A program made the position numbers and the translations under genes. The notes beneath the pieces are model-generated. The model searched no databases. It saw nothing but the letters and a program-made list of their open reading frames with translations, and had not been told where the DNA came from. From the NCBI GenBank assembly GCA_030425205.1, contig JAUIAP010000005.1:248001-312000 (forward strand): DNA of 64,000 nucleotides, given 5' to 3'. The DNA comes from Anaerolineae bacterium. GTDB lineage: Bacteria > Chloroflexota > Anaerolineae > Promineifilales > Promineifilaceae. This document shows positions 7,965 to 15,939 of the stretch, piece after piece. Position 1 is the first letter of the stretch. Every line of letters begins with the position of its first letter.

Positions 7965-9878
7965 ATGCAAACTTACAACTATCCTGTAATCACTGTTGGT
8001 GGCAAGCTTGGCATTCACTCGTTGAGGCCAGCCGAATGCCTGTCATTTATCAACCAGCTCAAGGCGAATGGGGGACGGTTTCCCGTCGTTAAGGCGGTTG
8101 ATGATATCGATTGGTTGTCTGATGTGAAGGCAATCGACCCTAACATCATTACGATTGCCCGCTTTGAGATTCCCGGCACGATTGGCGAGGGAGTTAACGG
8201 GGTTGAGTTTGTCAACAACGGGGATTACAGTGAGTTTGTCGATACGCTATTTGGGCCGATCAACCAAAAGCTGCAAGTGCGACCCGATTTGAAGGCCAAG
8301 ATCGATTATTGGGAAATTTGCAATGAGCCTGATCCACCGGGGGCGGATGGCAACCGCAAGCTGGCGGAGTGTATGATTGGTTGTATCAATCGCGCCAATA
8401 GCATGGGCATTAAGCTGGGCTTGTTTGCGTTTAATGCGGGAACACCTGAGTGGTGGGAGCTTGAAGCAATCATTAACACGGGTGTTTTTGGTCATGCGCG
8501 GGCGGGCGGCCATATTCTGACGTGGCATGAGGCGGTCTTTGGCGCAGATGGATTAGGGTTTGGTGCGCCGGTTGACCTGTGGCACGGGCAGCCAATTCCC
8601 GCAAATGAAAGTCAGACGCGCTGGCTACAACTTTTTGACAGCGGGTTACAGATTTTTGACTATGTGCGCGATGAAGGGAATGAACCTGCGTGGTGGTTTC
8701 AGGGCAATGCAGGACCGTTGATGTTTCGGCATCGCTTTTTGTATGAGCGGCTGCACGAACGAGATGAGGTAATCCCGCTGGTCATTTCAGAAATTGTGTT
8801 GGGGGGCGGCTACGCTGGCGATATTTCGGGGCAGGGCGTGGTGCAGCGGGCGACATGGTATGAGGAGCGGGCCAAGACAGCCTATTATCTGTTGGGGTAT
8901 TTGCCATTTACGTTGGGGGGTGAAAATTACGGCTGGGATCATCAGGAGTATAAATTTGCCTATCCAAGCTTGATCGATATGATGGCGAGTTTGAAAAATC
9001 GGCCGAATGCCCCCCGTCCCAATCCGATTACAAATCCCACCGCCACCCCGCGTCCCCCGGCGACATGGACCCCTTCACCACCCGCCCCAACATGGACGCC
9101 CCGCCCGCCCGCAACGTGGACGCCATCGCCCCCACCGCCCACGTGGACTCCGCGCCCCACGGCAACGGCCACCCCACGCCCGCCAGCGACGTGGACGCCT
9201 GTGCCGCCCCCTGCGGCAAGCACGCCCACCCCGCGTCCATCCCCTACGCCATCCCCTAATTTGGGATTTAACGTCTATCTCCCGATTCTCATGCACGAAA
9301 GTTTGCGACTCGGATCGGCCGATCTCACCCTGCACTTGCTGCCCAAATTAGCGACACTCGACGAAAAGTTGCAGCTAGTTGAGCTGCTCGATTATATGCG
9401 CCCAACCATCATTCAATCTGCGATGGATGCACGGGCGTTTGCGGCGACAAATGCAGAAAACAGCTTGATCATTGCATGGGACGACACGCGCTGGTCGGAA
9501 GATATCGTGGCATTTATGGGGATAGCGGGCGTTTCGGCCGAAATTCATCCCCTGCCGAACCCAACACCCGATCCACCTATCGTCTCGCCCTATGAGGATC
9601 CGCATCCCACGATCATCAATTTGATTCCGTATACGGCGACGCTGGCTGAAAAAGAAGAGATCGTCATCCGCACCCACAACGCCCGCGAGGCGTTGACCCA
9701 AAGTGTGACCGACGCGATTGCGTTTGCCAAGCTCGGCACAGAGGGCAGTCGCGTCAAGGTGTGGGAGCCAGAACGCTGGAATAGCGATATTTTGCAATTT
9801 TTGCGCGACAATGGCGTATGGGTGGAGGAAGTACGCTTCTGGTCATCACCACCGGTTGGGGCGATGCGAACGACCTGA
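7965..9878 (+). CDS. Glycoside-hydrolase-like TIM-barrel protein with Thr/Pro linker
   Basis: 637 residues. The first ~345 look like a clan GH-A style barrel: YWEICNEPD places a candidate acid/base Glu at residue 121, and LVISEIVLGG a candidate nucleophile Glu at residue 276. Residues ~355-432 form a low-complexity linker of ATWTP and PRP units. The remaining ~200 residues contain FNVYLPILM and two copies of a helical repeat: LATLDEKLQLVELLDYMRP with its continuation, and TATLAEKEEIVIRTHNARE. No signal peptide is visible at the chosen start, odd for a protein with an export-type linker. Substrate is unknown. The start lies 22 bp after ychF. A second NEP/ITE barrel is encoded at 11878-13311. 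Confidence 0.6.
   Translation: MQTYNYPVITVGGKLGIHSLRPAECLSFINQLKANGGRFPVVKAVDDIDWLSDVKAIDPNIITIARFEIPGTIGEGVNGVEFVNNGDYSEFVDTLFGPINQKLQVRPDLKAKIDYWEICNEPDPPGADGNRKLAECMIGCINRANSMGIKLGLFAFNAGTPEWWELEAIINTGVFGHARAGGHILTWHEAVFGADGLGFGAPVDLWHGQPIPANESQTRWLQLFDSGLQIFDYVRDEGNEPAWWFQGNAGPLMFRHRFLYERLHERDEVIPLVISEIVLGGGYAGDISGQGVVQRATWYEERAKTAYYLLGYLPFTLGGENYGWDHQEYKFAYPSLIDMMASLKNRPNAPRPNPITNPTATPRPPATWTPSPPAPTWTPRPPATWTPSPPPPTWTPRPTATATPRPPATWTPVPPPAASTPTPRPSPTPSPNLGFNVYLPILMHESLRLGSADLTLHLLPKLATLDEKLQLVELLDYMRPTIIQSAMDARAFAATNAENSLIIAWDDTRWSEDIVAFMGIAGVSAEIHPLPNPTPDPPIVSPYEDPHPTIINLIPYTATLAEKEEIVIRTHNAREALTQSVTDAIAFAKLGTEGSRVKVWEPERWNSDILQFLRDNGVWVEEVRFWSSPPVGAMRTT
9035..9260 (+). repeat. Low-complexity Thr/Pro linker-coding repeat
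   Basis: Imperfect tandem units coding for ATWTP(S/R)PP inside the preceding gene. The C-rich composition opens long spurious frames on both strands. Confidence 0.8.
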
Positions 9879-9902
9879 TCTTGGCGAAGTTAGCAACCTT
9901 TT

Positions 9903-10259
9903 TTAACTGCTAATTGCAACAGCAAACCCGACGGCGTGCGTGGCTGTGTGGGAGATGCTAATCGAGAAGGTGAGTTGGTTGGCAAGCAGGGCGGCGTTCC
10001 CGTATAGTTGCAGATGCGGTCGGCCGATCTCATCCGTAACGACCTCAATTTCTAACCACTTAACTTCACCAATGCCCGTCCCCAACGCCTTGGCAACCGC
10101 CTCCTTGACCGCAAACCTTCCCGCCAGTCGCTGGACATCTCCCGCACAGGTCGCCTGCTCACCCGCCGTGAAAATGCGATCCAAAAAGCGTTGCCCATTG
10201 CGCACAATCGCCTTTTCAATCCGCACAACTTCAACTAAATCAATTCCTGATTGAATCAT
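9903..10259 (-). CDS. acpS: Holo-[acyl-carrier-protein] synthase
   Basis: 118 residues, the normal AcpS size. It transfers 4'-phosphopantetheine from CoA to a serine of apo-ACP, activating ACP for fatty-acid synthesis. GIDLVEVVRI near the N-terminus carries the Mg-binding Asp (residue 7); RFAVKEAVAKALGTGI holds the catalytic/metal Glu; ISISHTATHAVGFAV is the conserved C-terminal region. It is convergent with the glycoside-hydrolase-like gene (24 bp between stops). The start at 10259 begins exactly at the conserved domain. Confidence 0.95.
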   Translation of the reverse strand: MIQSGIDLVEVVRIEKAIVRNGQRFLDRIFTAGEQATCAGDVQRLAGRFAVKEAVAKALGTGIGEVKWLEIEVVTDEIGRPHLQLYGNAALLANQLTFSISISHTATHAVGFAVAISS

Positions 10260-10282
10260 TTGTAATCTTTTTGTGGGTCTTC

Positions 10283-10375
10283 ATGCATACAAGGAATTGG
10301 CAGCACGTATTGCGTATTGCGTGGTGCGTGTCCAGCGGTCAATACGCAATACGCAACACGCAATCCAAAAGCACC
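10283..10375. repeat. Dispersed fold-back element, copy 1
   Basis: GTATTGCGTATTGCG words in the left half face CAATACGCAATACGCAAC words in the right half, giving a long imperfect hairpin. About 49 nt of the left half match the reverse complement of 17553-17605 with only a few mismatches, so this is one family with the element near 17510-17610. Confidence 0.75.
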
Positions 10376-10398
10376 TCTTCTTTTGTTAACCACCCGCG

Positions 10399-10944
10399 TC
10401 ATACTGGTTCCAAATGCTTTGCGACCAACTTTCGCACCGATGTGACGTTGCGGTTGGTTGCCTTGGTCTTCAAAATGCGCTCTATACGTGCATTGGACAT
10501 TTTACTGTCCCGCGATGACCCATTTAATCGCCAATAGAGCTGGCCGTCCTCGATCAGATATTGGTCGATGTCATTTGCCAATGCGTAGAGCTTTGCACAG
10601 TGCGCCTCTTGGGGCTGTGATTTGAGAAAGGAGATGTAGAGATTTGTCTTGTCATCGCGCTCACCGAATGGTTCACGCTGCGCGATGGTGCGGATGGTTT
10701 CGGCCGATCTGACCATCGTTGGCACATCAAATCCAAATGCGTCGCTCAAACAGCTCTCAATTACCGCTTCGATTTCAGACAGGGGCTGCTCATCCGCCGT
10801 AAATATCACATTTCCCGACTGAATAAACGTCTCGACATTCTCAAAATCGAGTGGTGCTAGAGCGGCACGCAACGCCGCCATTTTGATATAACGGTTTCCG
10901 ACATTGATTGCGCGTAAAAACGCGACATAACGTTGTTTTGTCAT
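10399..10944 (-). CDS. DUF1697 family protein
   Basis: 181 residues beginning MTKQRYVAFLRAINVGNRYIKM and continuing with ETFIQSGNVIFTA; the RAINVGG-like N-terminus and FIQSGNV are the hallmarks of DUF1697, a family of small cytosolic alpha/beta proteins of unknown function. The C-terminal part has SSRDSKMSNARIERIL, also typical. A TATAAT box lies 7 nt before the ATG, so the mRNA is probably leaderless. It is divergent from the PIG-L gene (80 bp between starts). Confidence 0.85.
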   Translation of the reverse strand: MTKQRYVAFLRAINVGNRYIKMAALRAALAPLDFENVETFIQSGNVIFTADEQPLSEIEAVIESCLSDAFGFDVPTMVRSAETIRTIAQREPFGERDDKTNLYISFLKSQPQEAHCAKLYALANDIDQYLIEDGQLYWRLNGSSRDSKMSNARIERILKTKATNRNVTSVRKLVAKHLEPV

Positions 10945-10957
10945 ACGTTAAATTATA
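10945..10957 (-). promoter_or_regulatory. Leaderless-type -10 box of the DUF1697 gene
   Basis: Reverse strand TATAAT (10952-10957) followed by 7 nt and the ATG ending at 10944. No good -35 box and no Shine-Dalgarno sequence. Confidence 0.55.
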
Positions 10958-10987
10958 GCGTGTACGATAAACTCAACCTCTACAAAC

Positions 10988-11024
10988 GTGACGATGCGTT
11001 TGAAAACCGCTATTCTACTATCTT
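10988..11024 (+). promoter_or_regulatory. Leaderless-type promoter of the PIG-L gene
   Basis: GTGACG at 10988-10993, 17 bp, TATTCT at 11011-11016, then 8 nt to the ATG at 11025. No Shine-Dalgarno sequence is present. Confidence 0.45.
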
Positions 11025-11873
11025 ATGACACAGAAAAAATTACTCGCCATCATGGCGCATCCTGACGACGAATCATTTGGTCCCGGCGGCACGTTTGCCA
11101 AATATGCTGCTGAGGGGGTCGATGTCCATCTTTGCATCGCCACCGATGGCGCGGCGGGTTCCGTTGCCGAAGGGCATGAAGATGCACGTGAACAGTTGGC
11201 TGATATTCGCGCGGCCGAACTGGTGTTGGCCGTGAACACGCTGGGTGGCACGCTGCATCGGCTCGACTATCAGGATTCGGGCATGTCGGGTTCCCCATCA
11301 ACGGAGCATCCCGCCGCATTTGTCAATGTGGATGAGCATGAGGCAGTTGGGCGAGTCGTGCAGTTGATACGGGAAATTCGGCCGAATACCGTCGTCACCC
11401 ATGATTCAACGGGTGGCTACTTTCATCCCGACCACATTCAATGTTATAAAATCACGACAAAAGCGTTCCATCTTGCGGGAGATCCCAACGCTTATCCAGA
11501 ACAAAATCTGCCGCCATTTACCCCTGAGCGACTCTATTACACCGCCTTCTCATATCGCTGGACGCGCTTTATTAGTATGTTGATGCGCCTACGTGGATTT
11601 GACCCAACCGCACTCGGTCGTAACAAAGACATCGACATGACCAAACTAGGTGTGTCACCTAAACAACTGCACGCGACCATCAACTATCGCAAATATTGGG
11701 ATGTCAAGGCAAATGCCAGCCGCGCCCATGCGACGCAAGGGGGTGGCACACGTGGTGGCCCATTTGGGGTCATTCCGCTCCCAATTCGTAAACTGCTATT
11801 TAGCAAAGATACGTTCATGCGCGGATTTCCACCCGTCAAAGATGGATTTAGGGAAAAAGATCTCTTCGCATAA
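11025..11873 (+). CDS. PIG-L/LmbE family N-acetylglucosamine deacetylase-like protein
   Basis: 282 residues. The N-terminal AHPDDE motif (residues ~11-16) binds the catalytic zinc, and TGGYFHPDH supplies the third ligand region. Members deacetylate N-acetylglucosaminyl lipids or thiol precursors such as mycothiol and bacillithiol intermediates. The long C-terminal segment with NYRKYWDVKANASRAHATQ is usual for the bacterial group. No thiol-biosynthesis partner is adjacent, so the substrate cannot be named. The next gene starts four bases after the stop. Confidence 0.88.
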   Translation: MTQKKLLAIMAHPDDESFGPGGTFAKYAAEGVDVHLCIATDGAAGSVAEGHEDAREQLADIRAAELVLAVNTLGGTLHRLDYQDSGMSGSPSTEHPAAFVNVDEHEAVGRVVQLIREIRPNTVVTHDSTGGYFHPDHIQCYKITTKAFHLAGDPNAYPEQNLPPFTPERLYYTAFSYRWTRFISMLMRLRGFDPTALGRNKDIDMTKLGVSPKQLHATINYRKYWDVKANASRAHATQGGGTRGGPFGVIPLPIRKLLFSKDTFMRGFPPVKDGFREKDLFA

Positions 11874-11877
11874 CGCT

Positions 11878-13311
11878 ATGTATCTGTCATTCCTGCGGAG
11901 GCAGGAATCTGGTCGTCTAATTTGCTGTTTTCTCTTCTTTTGTCTGCTATTCGCCTGTCAGACACCAACTCAGCCTGCCCCACCATCCGAATTTACCCGC
12001 CGCACTATTCCCACGAGCCCCAATAAAAAAGGGGTGCATACCCTCCTGATTGACACGTTTCGCGATTGGGAGGTGGAACGGTGGGAGAGTCATCTCGATT
12101 ATGCCAGTGCCGCCGTCGGCGCGGATGGCTATGTGACGCAGTTGGTGCGATTGGATGATTTGGATGTCGAGAAGTGGCAGTATTTTATGGATTTGTGTGA
12201 GAGAGGGGAAATTCGGCCGATTCTCCGCCTCGCCACGACCGCCAACCCCGACGGCTGGAATACCCCACCGCGCGACGTTGATGGAACCTATCGCACCGTC
12301 GCCACCCAGTTTGCCAATTTCATCCGTGCGCTCGACTGGCCCACAACGCCGATCATCATCATCCACAACGAACCGAATCACGGGCACGAATGGAACGGCA
12401 CACCCAACGCCGCTGACTATGCACGATATCTGATCGATGTCGCAAACGCCATCCATCACGCCGATCCAAACGCCGTCGTACTCAACGCAGGTTTCGACAA
12501 CTATGCACCGCACACCAATGGGCAAGCCCCGCAACTGCTCGACAGTGCCACCTTTCTAAACGAAATGCTTGCCGCCCAGCCCAACGTTTTCACCTACATC
12601 GACGCATGGGCATCTCATCCCTATCCGCTTGGCGCATTCATCGAACCACCCGAAATGGCAATCTTCCAAATCGACCGCATCAACGGCGCGGAAGCACTCC
12701 CCGTCACACAGCCGCCCAAAGGGATTCACAATCGTGGCATTCAGGGCTACGAATGGGAGTTATGGTGGCTTGAACAACACGGCGTGACAGACCTGCCCGT
12801 CTTGATCACCGAAACAGGTTGGCGCTTTGGGGAAGCGGGCTATCCATCAGAAGCGGAAGCCGCATGTTATTTACAACAAGCGTTGCAAATTTGGAATGCT
12901 GATCCACGTGTCGTCGCCATCACACCCTTCGCCTTTAACGGCGATCCTTCCCGCTGGTCTCACTCCAACTGGTTAAATCTTGCTGATGACGGGACAGTTC
13001 TATCTGTGACCGATCTATTCCGCGCATGGCAAGGCGACACAGCTATGTGCAATCAAACTGCTTGTTGCACTCGATACGTTTTCGATACGATCCCGCTCTA
13101 CACTACGGGCATGAAAGAATCCAAGTCTCAACCAACGACCGAATACCGCTCATTTATGGTACGTTTTCAGCGCGAGTGCTGCCCTGATGACTGTTGCACA
13201 TCGGAATGGCAAATCCTTGTCCGCAGCGTCGCAGATGGCACGCAGACGGCGATTATGTCGCTAGCCGAGCTGACGTCATTTTTGGCAGATGCGACTGAGA
13301 TACAACTGTAA
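11878..13311 (+). CDS. Glycoside-hydrolase-like lipoprotein
   Basis: 477 residues from the ATG at 11878. A hydrophobic stretch ends in LLFAC, giving a lipobox Cys at residue 27, then a QTPTQPAPP linker. The body resembles a TIM barrel: IIIIHNEPN places a candidate acid/base Glu at 165 and LITETGW a candidate nucleophile Glu at 312. Cysteine pairs near the C-terminus (CCTR, CCPDDCC) suggest disulfides outside the membrane. The positively charged n-region (SFLRRQESGR) is encoded by a REP-like palindrome (see repeat at 11889). A much longer upstream reading from 11650 overlaps the PIG-L gene and is unlikely. Substrate unknown. Confidence 0.65.
   Translation: MYLSFLRRQESGRLICCFLFFCLLFACQTPTQPAPPSEFTRRTIPTSPNKKGVHTLLIDTFRDWEVERWESHLDYASAAVGADGYVTQLVRLDDLDVEKWQYFMDLCERGEIRPILRLATTANPDGWNTPPRDVDGTYRTVATQFANFIRALDWPTTPIIIIHNEPNHGHEWNGTPNAADYARYLIDVANAIHHADPNAVVLNAGFDNYAPHTNGQAPQLLDSATFLNEMLAAQPNVFTYIDAWASHPYPLGAFIEPPEMAIFQIDRINGAEALPVTQPPKGIHNRGIQGYEWELWWLEQHGVTDLPVLITETGWRFGEAGYPSEAEAACYLQQALQIWNADPRVVAITPFAFNGDPSRWSHSNWLNLADDGTVLSVTDLFRAWQGDTAMCNQTACCTRYVFDTIPLYTTGMKESKSQPTTEYRSFMVRFQRECCPDDCCTSEWQILVRSVADGTQTAIMSLAELTSFLADATEIQL
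11889..11908. repeat. REP-like palindrome, copy 2, inside a coding region
   Basis: ATTCCTGC-ggag-GCAGGAAT in the context GTCATTCC...ATC. It forms codons 5-11 of the lipoprotein signal peptide region. Confidence 0.8.
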
Positions 13312-13328
13312 GGACTCCCCCGATTTTC

Positions 13329-14132
13329 TTATCGCAATGGCAGGATTTCCCGATAAATCCTGCTCCAATAGTAGACGCACATTGGCTGTGGCGTTAGGTC
13401 GCAGGGTGTTCGGCTTGGTGTTGGTGTAGTTGGTTGTGGGGTTAGAATCGGCCGAATTGTCGGCACAAATTGGGTAGACGGTTGTTGGGTTGCCATTGGA
13501 CGAGGTGTTTGAGTCATTGTCGGCAGGAATGTTGCTGGCGCAAGCGGCGTGTTCGTATTAGCTGGCACAGAGGTTGCAATAGGGGGTGACAGCGTGTTTG
13601 TAACAAACGGTACTGGCGTCGTTGTTGGCAATGGGCTGGACGGCGTCACCGTCAAAATAGGGTTAGGGGTGGCTATGCCTGATTCAACCAGTGCATAGTC
13701 AAAAAACGCATACGCATTGCCGCTATGTTCAAAGTATTCGACGACGATTGTATGGCTGCCAGCCGACAGCCATCTGTCGGCCGCGACACCGGGTTTTGCC
13801 TGCCCCTCCCACGCATACAGCACCGTTTGCCCATCGACAAAGACGCGAATGCCATCATCTGCCCGCACGTTAAAGCGAAATGTGCTGTCTTCACGAACAA
13901 CCATTTGGGACGTCCAGCGGATCGAAAAGAAATCTGGTTCAACGCCACTGCTGGGCGTACCTGCTCCCCAGTCAAACCCAATCACGCCATCAGTGCGCCG
14001 CACAACTGGCTCTCCATTGAGCCAAATATTGTCGTATATTTCAGTTTGCCAACGATTTGTCTGTGCCGCTGTGCGATTTGCCAAAATAGAAAGGCTAACA
14101 AAAAGCAGTAGAATCAACGCCCCAAATTTCAT
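13329..14132 (-). CDS. Exported PA14-domain protein
   Basis: 267 residues from the ATG at 14132, chosen because GGGAG lies 5-9 nt upstream. N-terminal signal peptide MKFGALILLLFVSLSILA, then a PA14-type carbohydrate-binding fold: WQTEIYDNIWLNGEPVVRR, FSIRWTSQMVV, FRFNVRADDGIRVFVDG and HTIVVEYFEHSGNAYAFFDY. A Thr/Pro-rich tail (PSSPLPTTTPVPF and similar) follows, and the protein ends YREILPLR. PA14 domains bind sugars on cell surfaces or in secreted enzymes. No catalytic domain is present. It is convergent with the glycoside-hydrolase-like lipoprotein, so the two could share a substrate; that is a guess. Confidence 0.8.
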   Translation of the reverse strand: MKFGALILLLFVSLSILANRTAAQTNRWQTEIYDNIWLNGEPVVRRTDGVIGFDWGAGTPSSGVEPDFFSIRWTSQMVVREDSTFRFNVRADDGIRVFVDGQTVLYAWEGQAKPGVAADRWLSAGSHTIVVEYFEHSGNAYAFFDYALVESGIATPNPILTVTPSSPLPTTTPVPFVTNTLSPPIATSVPANTNTPLAPATFLPTMTQTPRPMATQQPSTQFVPTIRPILTPQPTTPTPSRTPCDLTPQPMCVYYWSRIYREILPLR

Positions 14133-14259
14133 GAATGCTCCCAACGAATGGATCTAGCCATATTGTCGTATTGGAACGATTCTAGGCATTTGTTTCTAGC
14201 TGCGTCAATAGCCGTCCCGCAAAAATGGCGAACATTATCCGCTGTAGGAGTCTAAAACG

Positions 14260-14291
14260 AAAGGACACCGCACGTATAGCGGTGTCCTTTA
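14260..14291 (-). terminator. Terminator of the histidine phosphatase gene
   Basis: Perfect 12-bp stem AAAGGACACCGC / GCGGTGTCCTTT (14260-14271, 14279-14290); on the minus strand it is followed by CGTTTTAGA. Confidence 0.7.
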
Positions 14292-14395
14292 ATGCTTTGG
14301 GAAGCGGAAGAGGTAAATAGAATTATAGACCAAATGTTCCAAATATGCAAGCTAAAATACACTTGCACGACATATTGTTTTCTGCAAATGGTAGA

Positions 14396-15073
14396 CTATT
14401 CAGCCATCCCCATACCTTCTACGGTTAGTCCCAACCCGCCGATTCCGCGTAAATGCTCGACGCGATTCTGGTAGTGCATGCGCCAGCGTTCCCGTCCCGG
14501 ATGTTGCACATATTGGAGGTGGGTGACACCTGTGTTGCTCGTCCAGACTTCACAGTTACGGAATGGACCGACGTTGTAGGCTGTGTCCATAAAGGTGTCG
14601 ATGACGAAACCATGGCAAACGACGACAACTGTTTGATCGGTGTGTCGTGCGATGATGTCATGTAGAAAGATGCCAATGCGAGTCCGGAAGTGCAGTAAGG
14701 TTTCGCCGTTGATGCTGCTGGTACTGCTGGCAAACGGCCGACCGCTTGCCCAGTACTCTGTGTACGAGATCTTTTCTTCGCTCGTAACTGGGCGACCATC
14801 GGGCAAATTATTACCGATCTCCCGAATACGATCATCGTAGATAGCCTGTAACCCCAACGCCTTTTCAATCGGATCGGTCGTCTCGCGGGTGCGCATCAAT
14901 GTGCTGCTGTACAGTGCATCTGGCGGCAAGATATTCGCAGGCAGCCATTCTGCCAATGCAGCGGCTTGCGCATGACCGCGCTCTGTCAATCCCAAATCAA
15001 AAATTCCACCATCCTCAATCACATCGGGTAGATTTGTGAGGCTTTCGCCGTGTCGAATCAAATATAGGTGCAT
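14396..15073 (-). CDS. Histidine phosphatase family protein (phosphoglycerate-mutase-like)
   Basis: 225 residues. The N-terminal LIRHGES motif carries the phospho-accepting His; YSSTLMRTRETT and VVVVCHGFV give the further phosphate-pocket Arg, Glu and second His. The family includes cofactor-dependent phosphoglycerate mutases and broad-specificity sugar or nucleotide phosphatases; the length and divergent middle favour a phosphatase. It is co-oriented with the ferredoxin gene, with a terminator between them. A terminator lies at 14260-14290. Confidence 0.85.
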   Translation of the reverse strand: MHLYLIRHGESLTNLPDVIEDGGIFDLGLTERGHAQAAALAEWLPANILPPDALYSSTLMRTRETTDPIEKALGLQAIYDDRIREIGNNLPDGRPVTSEEKISYTEYWASGRPFASSTSSINGETLLHFRTRIGIFLHDIIARHTDQTVVVVCHGFVIDTFMDTAYNVGPFRNCEVWTSNTGVTHLQYVQHPGRERWRMHYQNRVEHLRGIGGLGLTVEGMGMAE

Positions 15074-15120
15074 GATGTTATCCGTTTATTACTAAACTCA
15101 TTGCTTTTCTCGAAACAAAA

Positions 15121-15146
15121 AGACCGCGTAGTTACCCACGCGGTCT
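15121..15146 (-). terminator. Terminator of the ferredoxin gene
   Basis: AGACCGCGT at 15121-15129 pairs with ACGCGGTCT at 15138-15146; A/T tracts on both sides (TTTTTGTTT on the minus strand) could make it work in both directions. Confidence 0.8.
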
Positions 15147-15172
15147 CATTTTTTTGTTTAGATGTCGATCAC

Positions 15173-15592
15173 CTAGTCAAGCGCGTCGTAGCCCGGCCCT
15201 TCAGAGAAGAAGTCATAGTTTGGCATGATGTCCTCAGTAAGATCGAGAACTTCGCCAGCAGGGATAAGAACGGCATTCAGCACGTTGACCGTGTGGCCTT
15301 CTACCTCTGCATCTACAAGTGGGCTGCCTGCCTGATCTTCCTTCTTCATAGCGATGTACAATCCGCCGCCATGTTTGTCTGGAACTTCGTAATCAAACGG
15401 CACTTCTTCCTCAGGGAAAATGGCCTCATAAGGACATTCTGGAACGCACGCGCCACAGTCGATGCAGGTGTCGGGGTCAATATAGAGCCACGGCCATTCC
15501 TCTTCAGGCTTGCCGAGAATCATACATTCAACAGGACAGACATCGACGCACGCGGTGTCGCGGAGGCAAAGACGGGTAACAATATGCGTCAT
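15173..15592 (-). CDS. fdxA: Seven-iron ferredoxin
   Basis: 139 residues. Cysteines 9, 15, 19 and 43, 46, 49, 53 follow the 7Fe pattern: C9, C15 and C53 for a [3Fe-4S] cluster and C19, C43, C46 and C49 for a [4Fe-4S] cluster, with the Cys that would give a second 4Fe site missing after C9 (RDTA). An acidic C-terminal tail follows (GEVLDLTEDIMPNYDFF). It is a small cytosolic electron carrier. AAGGAG sits about 10 nt before the ATG. It stands divergent from the flavoprotein oxidoreductase at 15940, a possible but unproven redox partner. Confidence 0.9.
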   Translation of the reverse strand: MTHIVTRLCLRDTACVDVCPVECMILGKPEEEWPWLYIDPDTCIDCGACVPECPYEAIFPEEEVPFDYEVPDKHGGGLYIAMKKEDQAGSPLVDAEVEGHTVNVLNAVLIPAGEVLDLTEDIMPNYDFFSEGPGYDALD

Positions 15593-15939
15593 GAGTAATT
15601 ACTCCTTTGTAAAAAACCGCAGGTATAAAAGAACCTGAGTTCACTAGATTGCGCTATTTTGCACAAGTATAGCAAAGCTGACGATCTTTGCACGGTTAGA
15701 AAGGCTGTTTGCGCTTAATTTAAACAGCTTTTTGGAAATCTGCTTGCTAAATCGAGCGACAGATTACAACAAAATTACAGCATGGTTCGATTGAGGTAAT
15801 GTTCTGTAGGTCAGGTTACGTCTTTACTCCTGTGAAACGCTAAAATACGCTCCGTTCGGGAAAGTTGTTAAATTGCGTCATTCACGTTAATGTAAACACA
15901 AGATGCTCTTCCGCATTAATGGCGGCAAAAGGAATTAAA
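15593..15939. other. Divergent intergenic region, ferredoxin / oxidoreductase
   Basis: 347 bp, AT-rich, no gene. A TATACT box on the minus strand (plus-strand AGTATA at 15665-15670) could serve the ferredoxin. AAAAGGA before the 15940 ATG is the ribosome binding site of the oxidoreductase. Nothing else is recognisable. Confidence 0.4.

Noticed and set aside
8960..9351. Several long open frames on both strands across the Thr/Pro linker
   Set aside because: They arise from the C-rich repeat coding for ATWTP units; the plus-strand gene at 7965-9878 explains the region.
11650..11877. A 76-residue N-terminal extension of the lipoprotein gene
   Set aside because: It overlaps the PIG-L gene in another frame and would bury the signal peptide.
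15770..15830. tRNA-like GGTTCGATT sequence
   Set aside because: No matching acceptor, D or anticodon stems around it.
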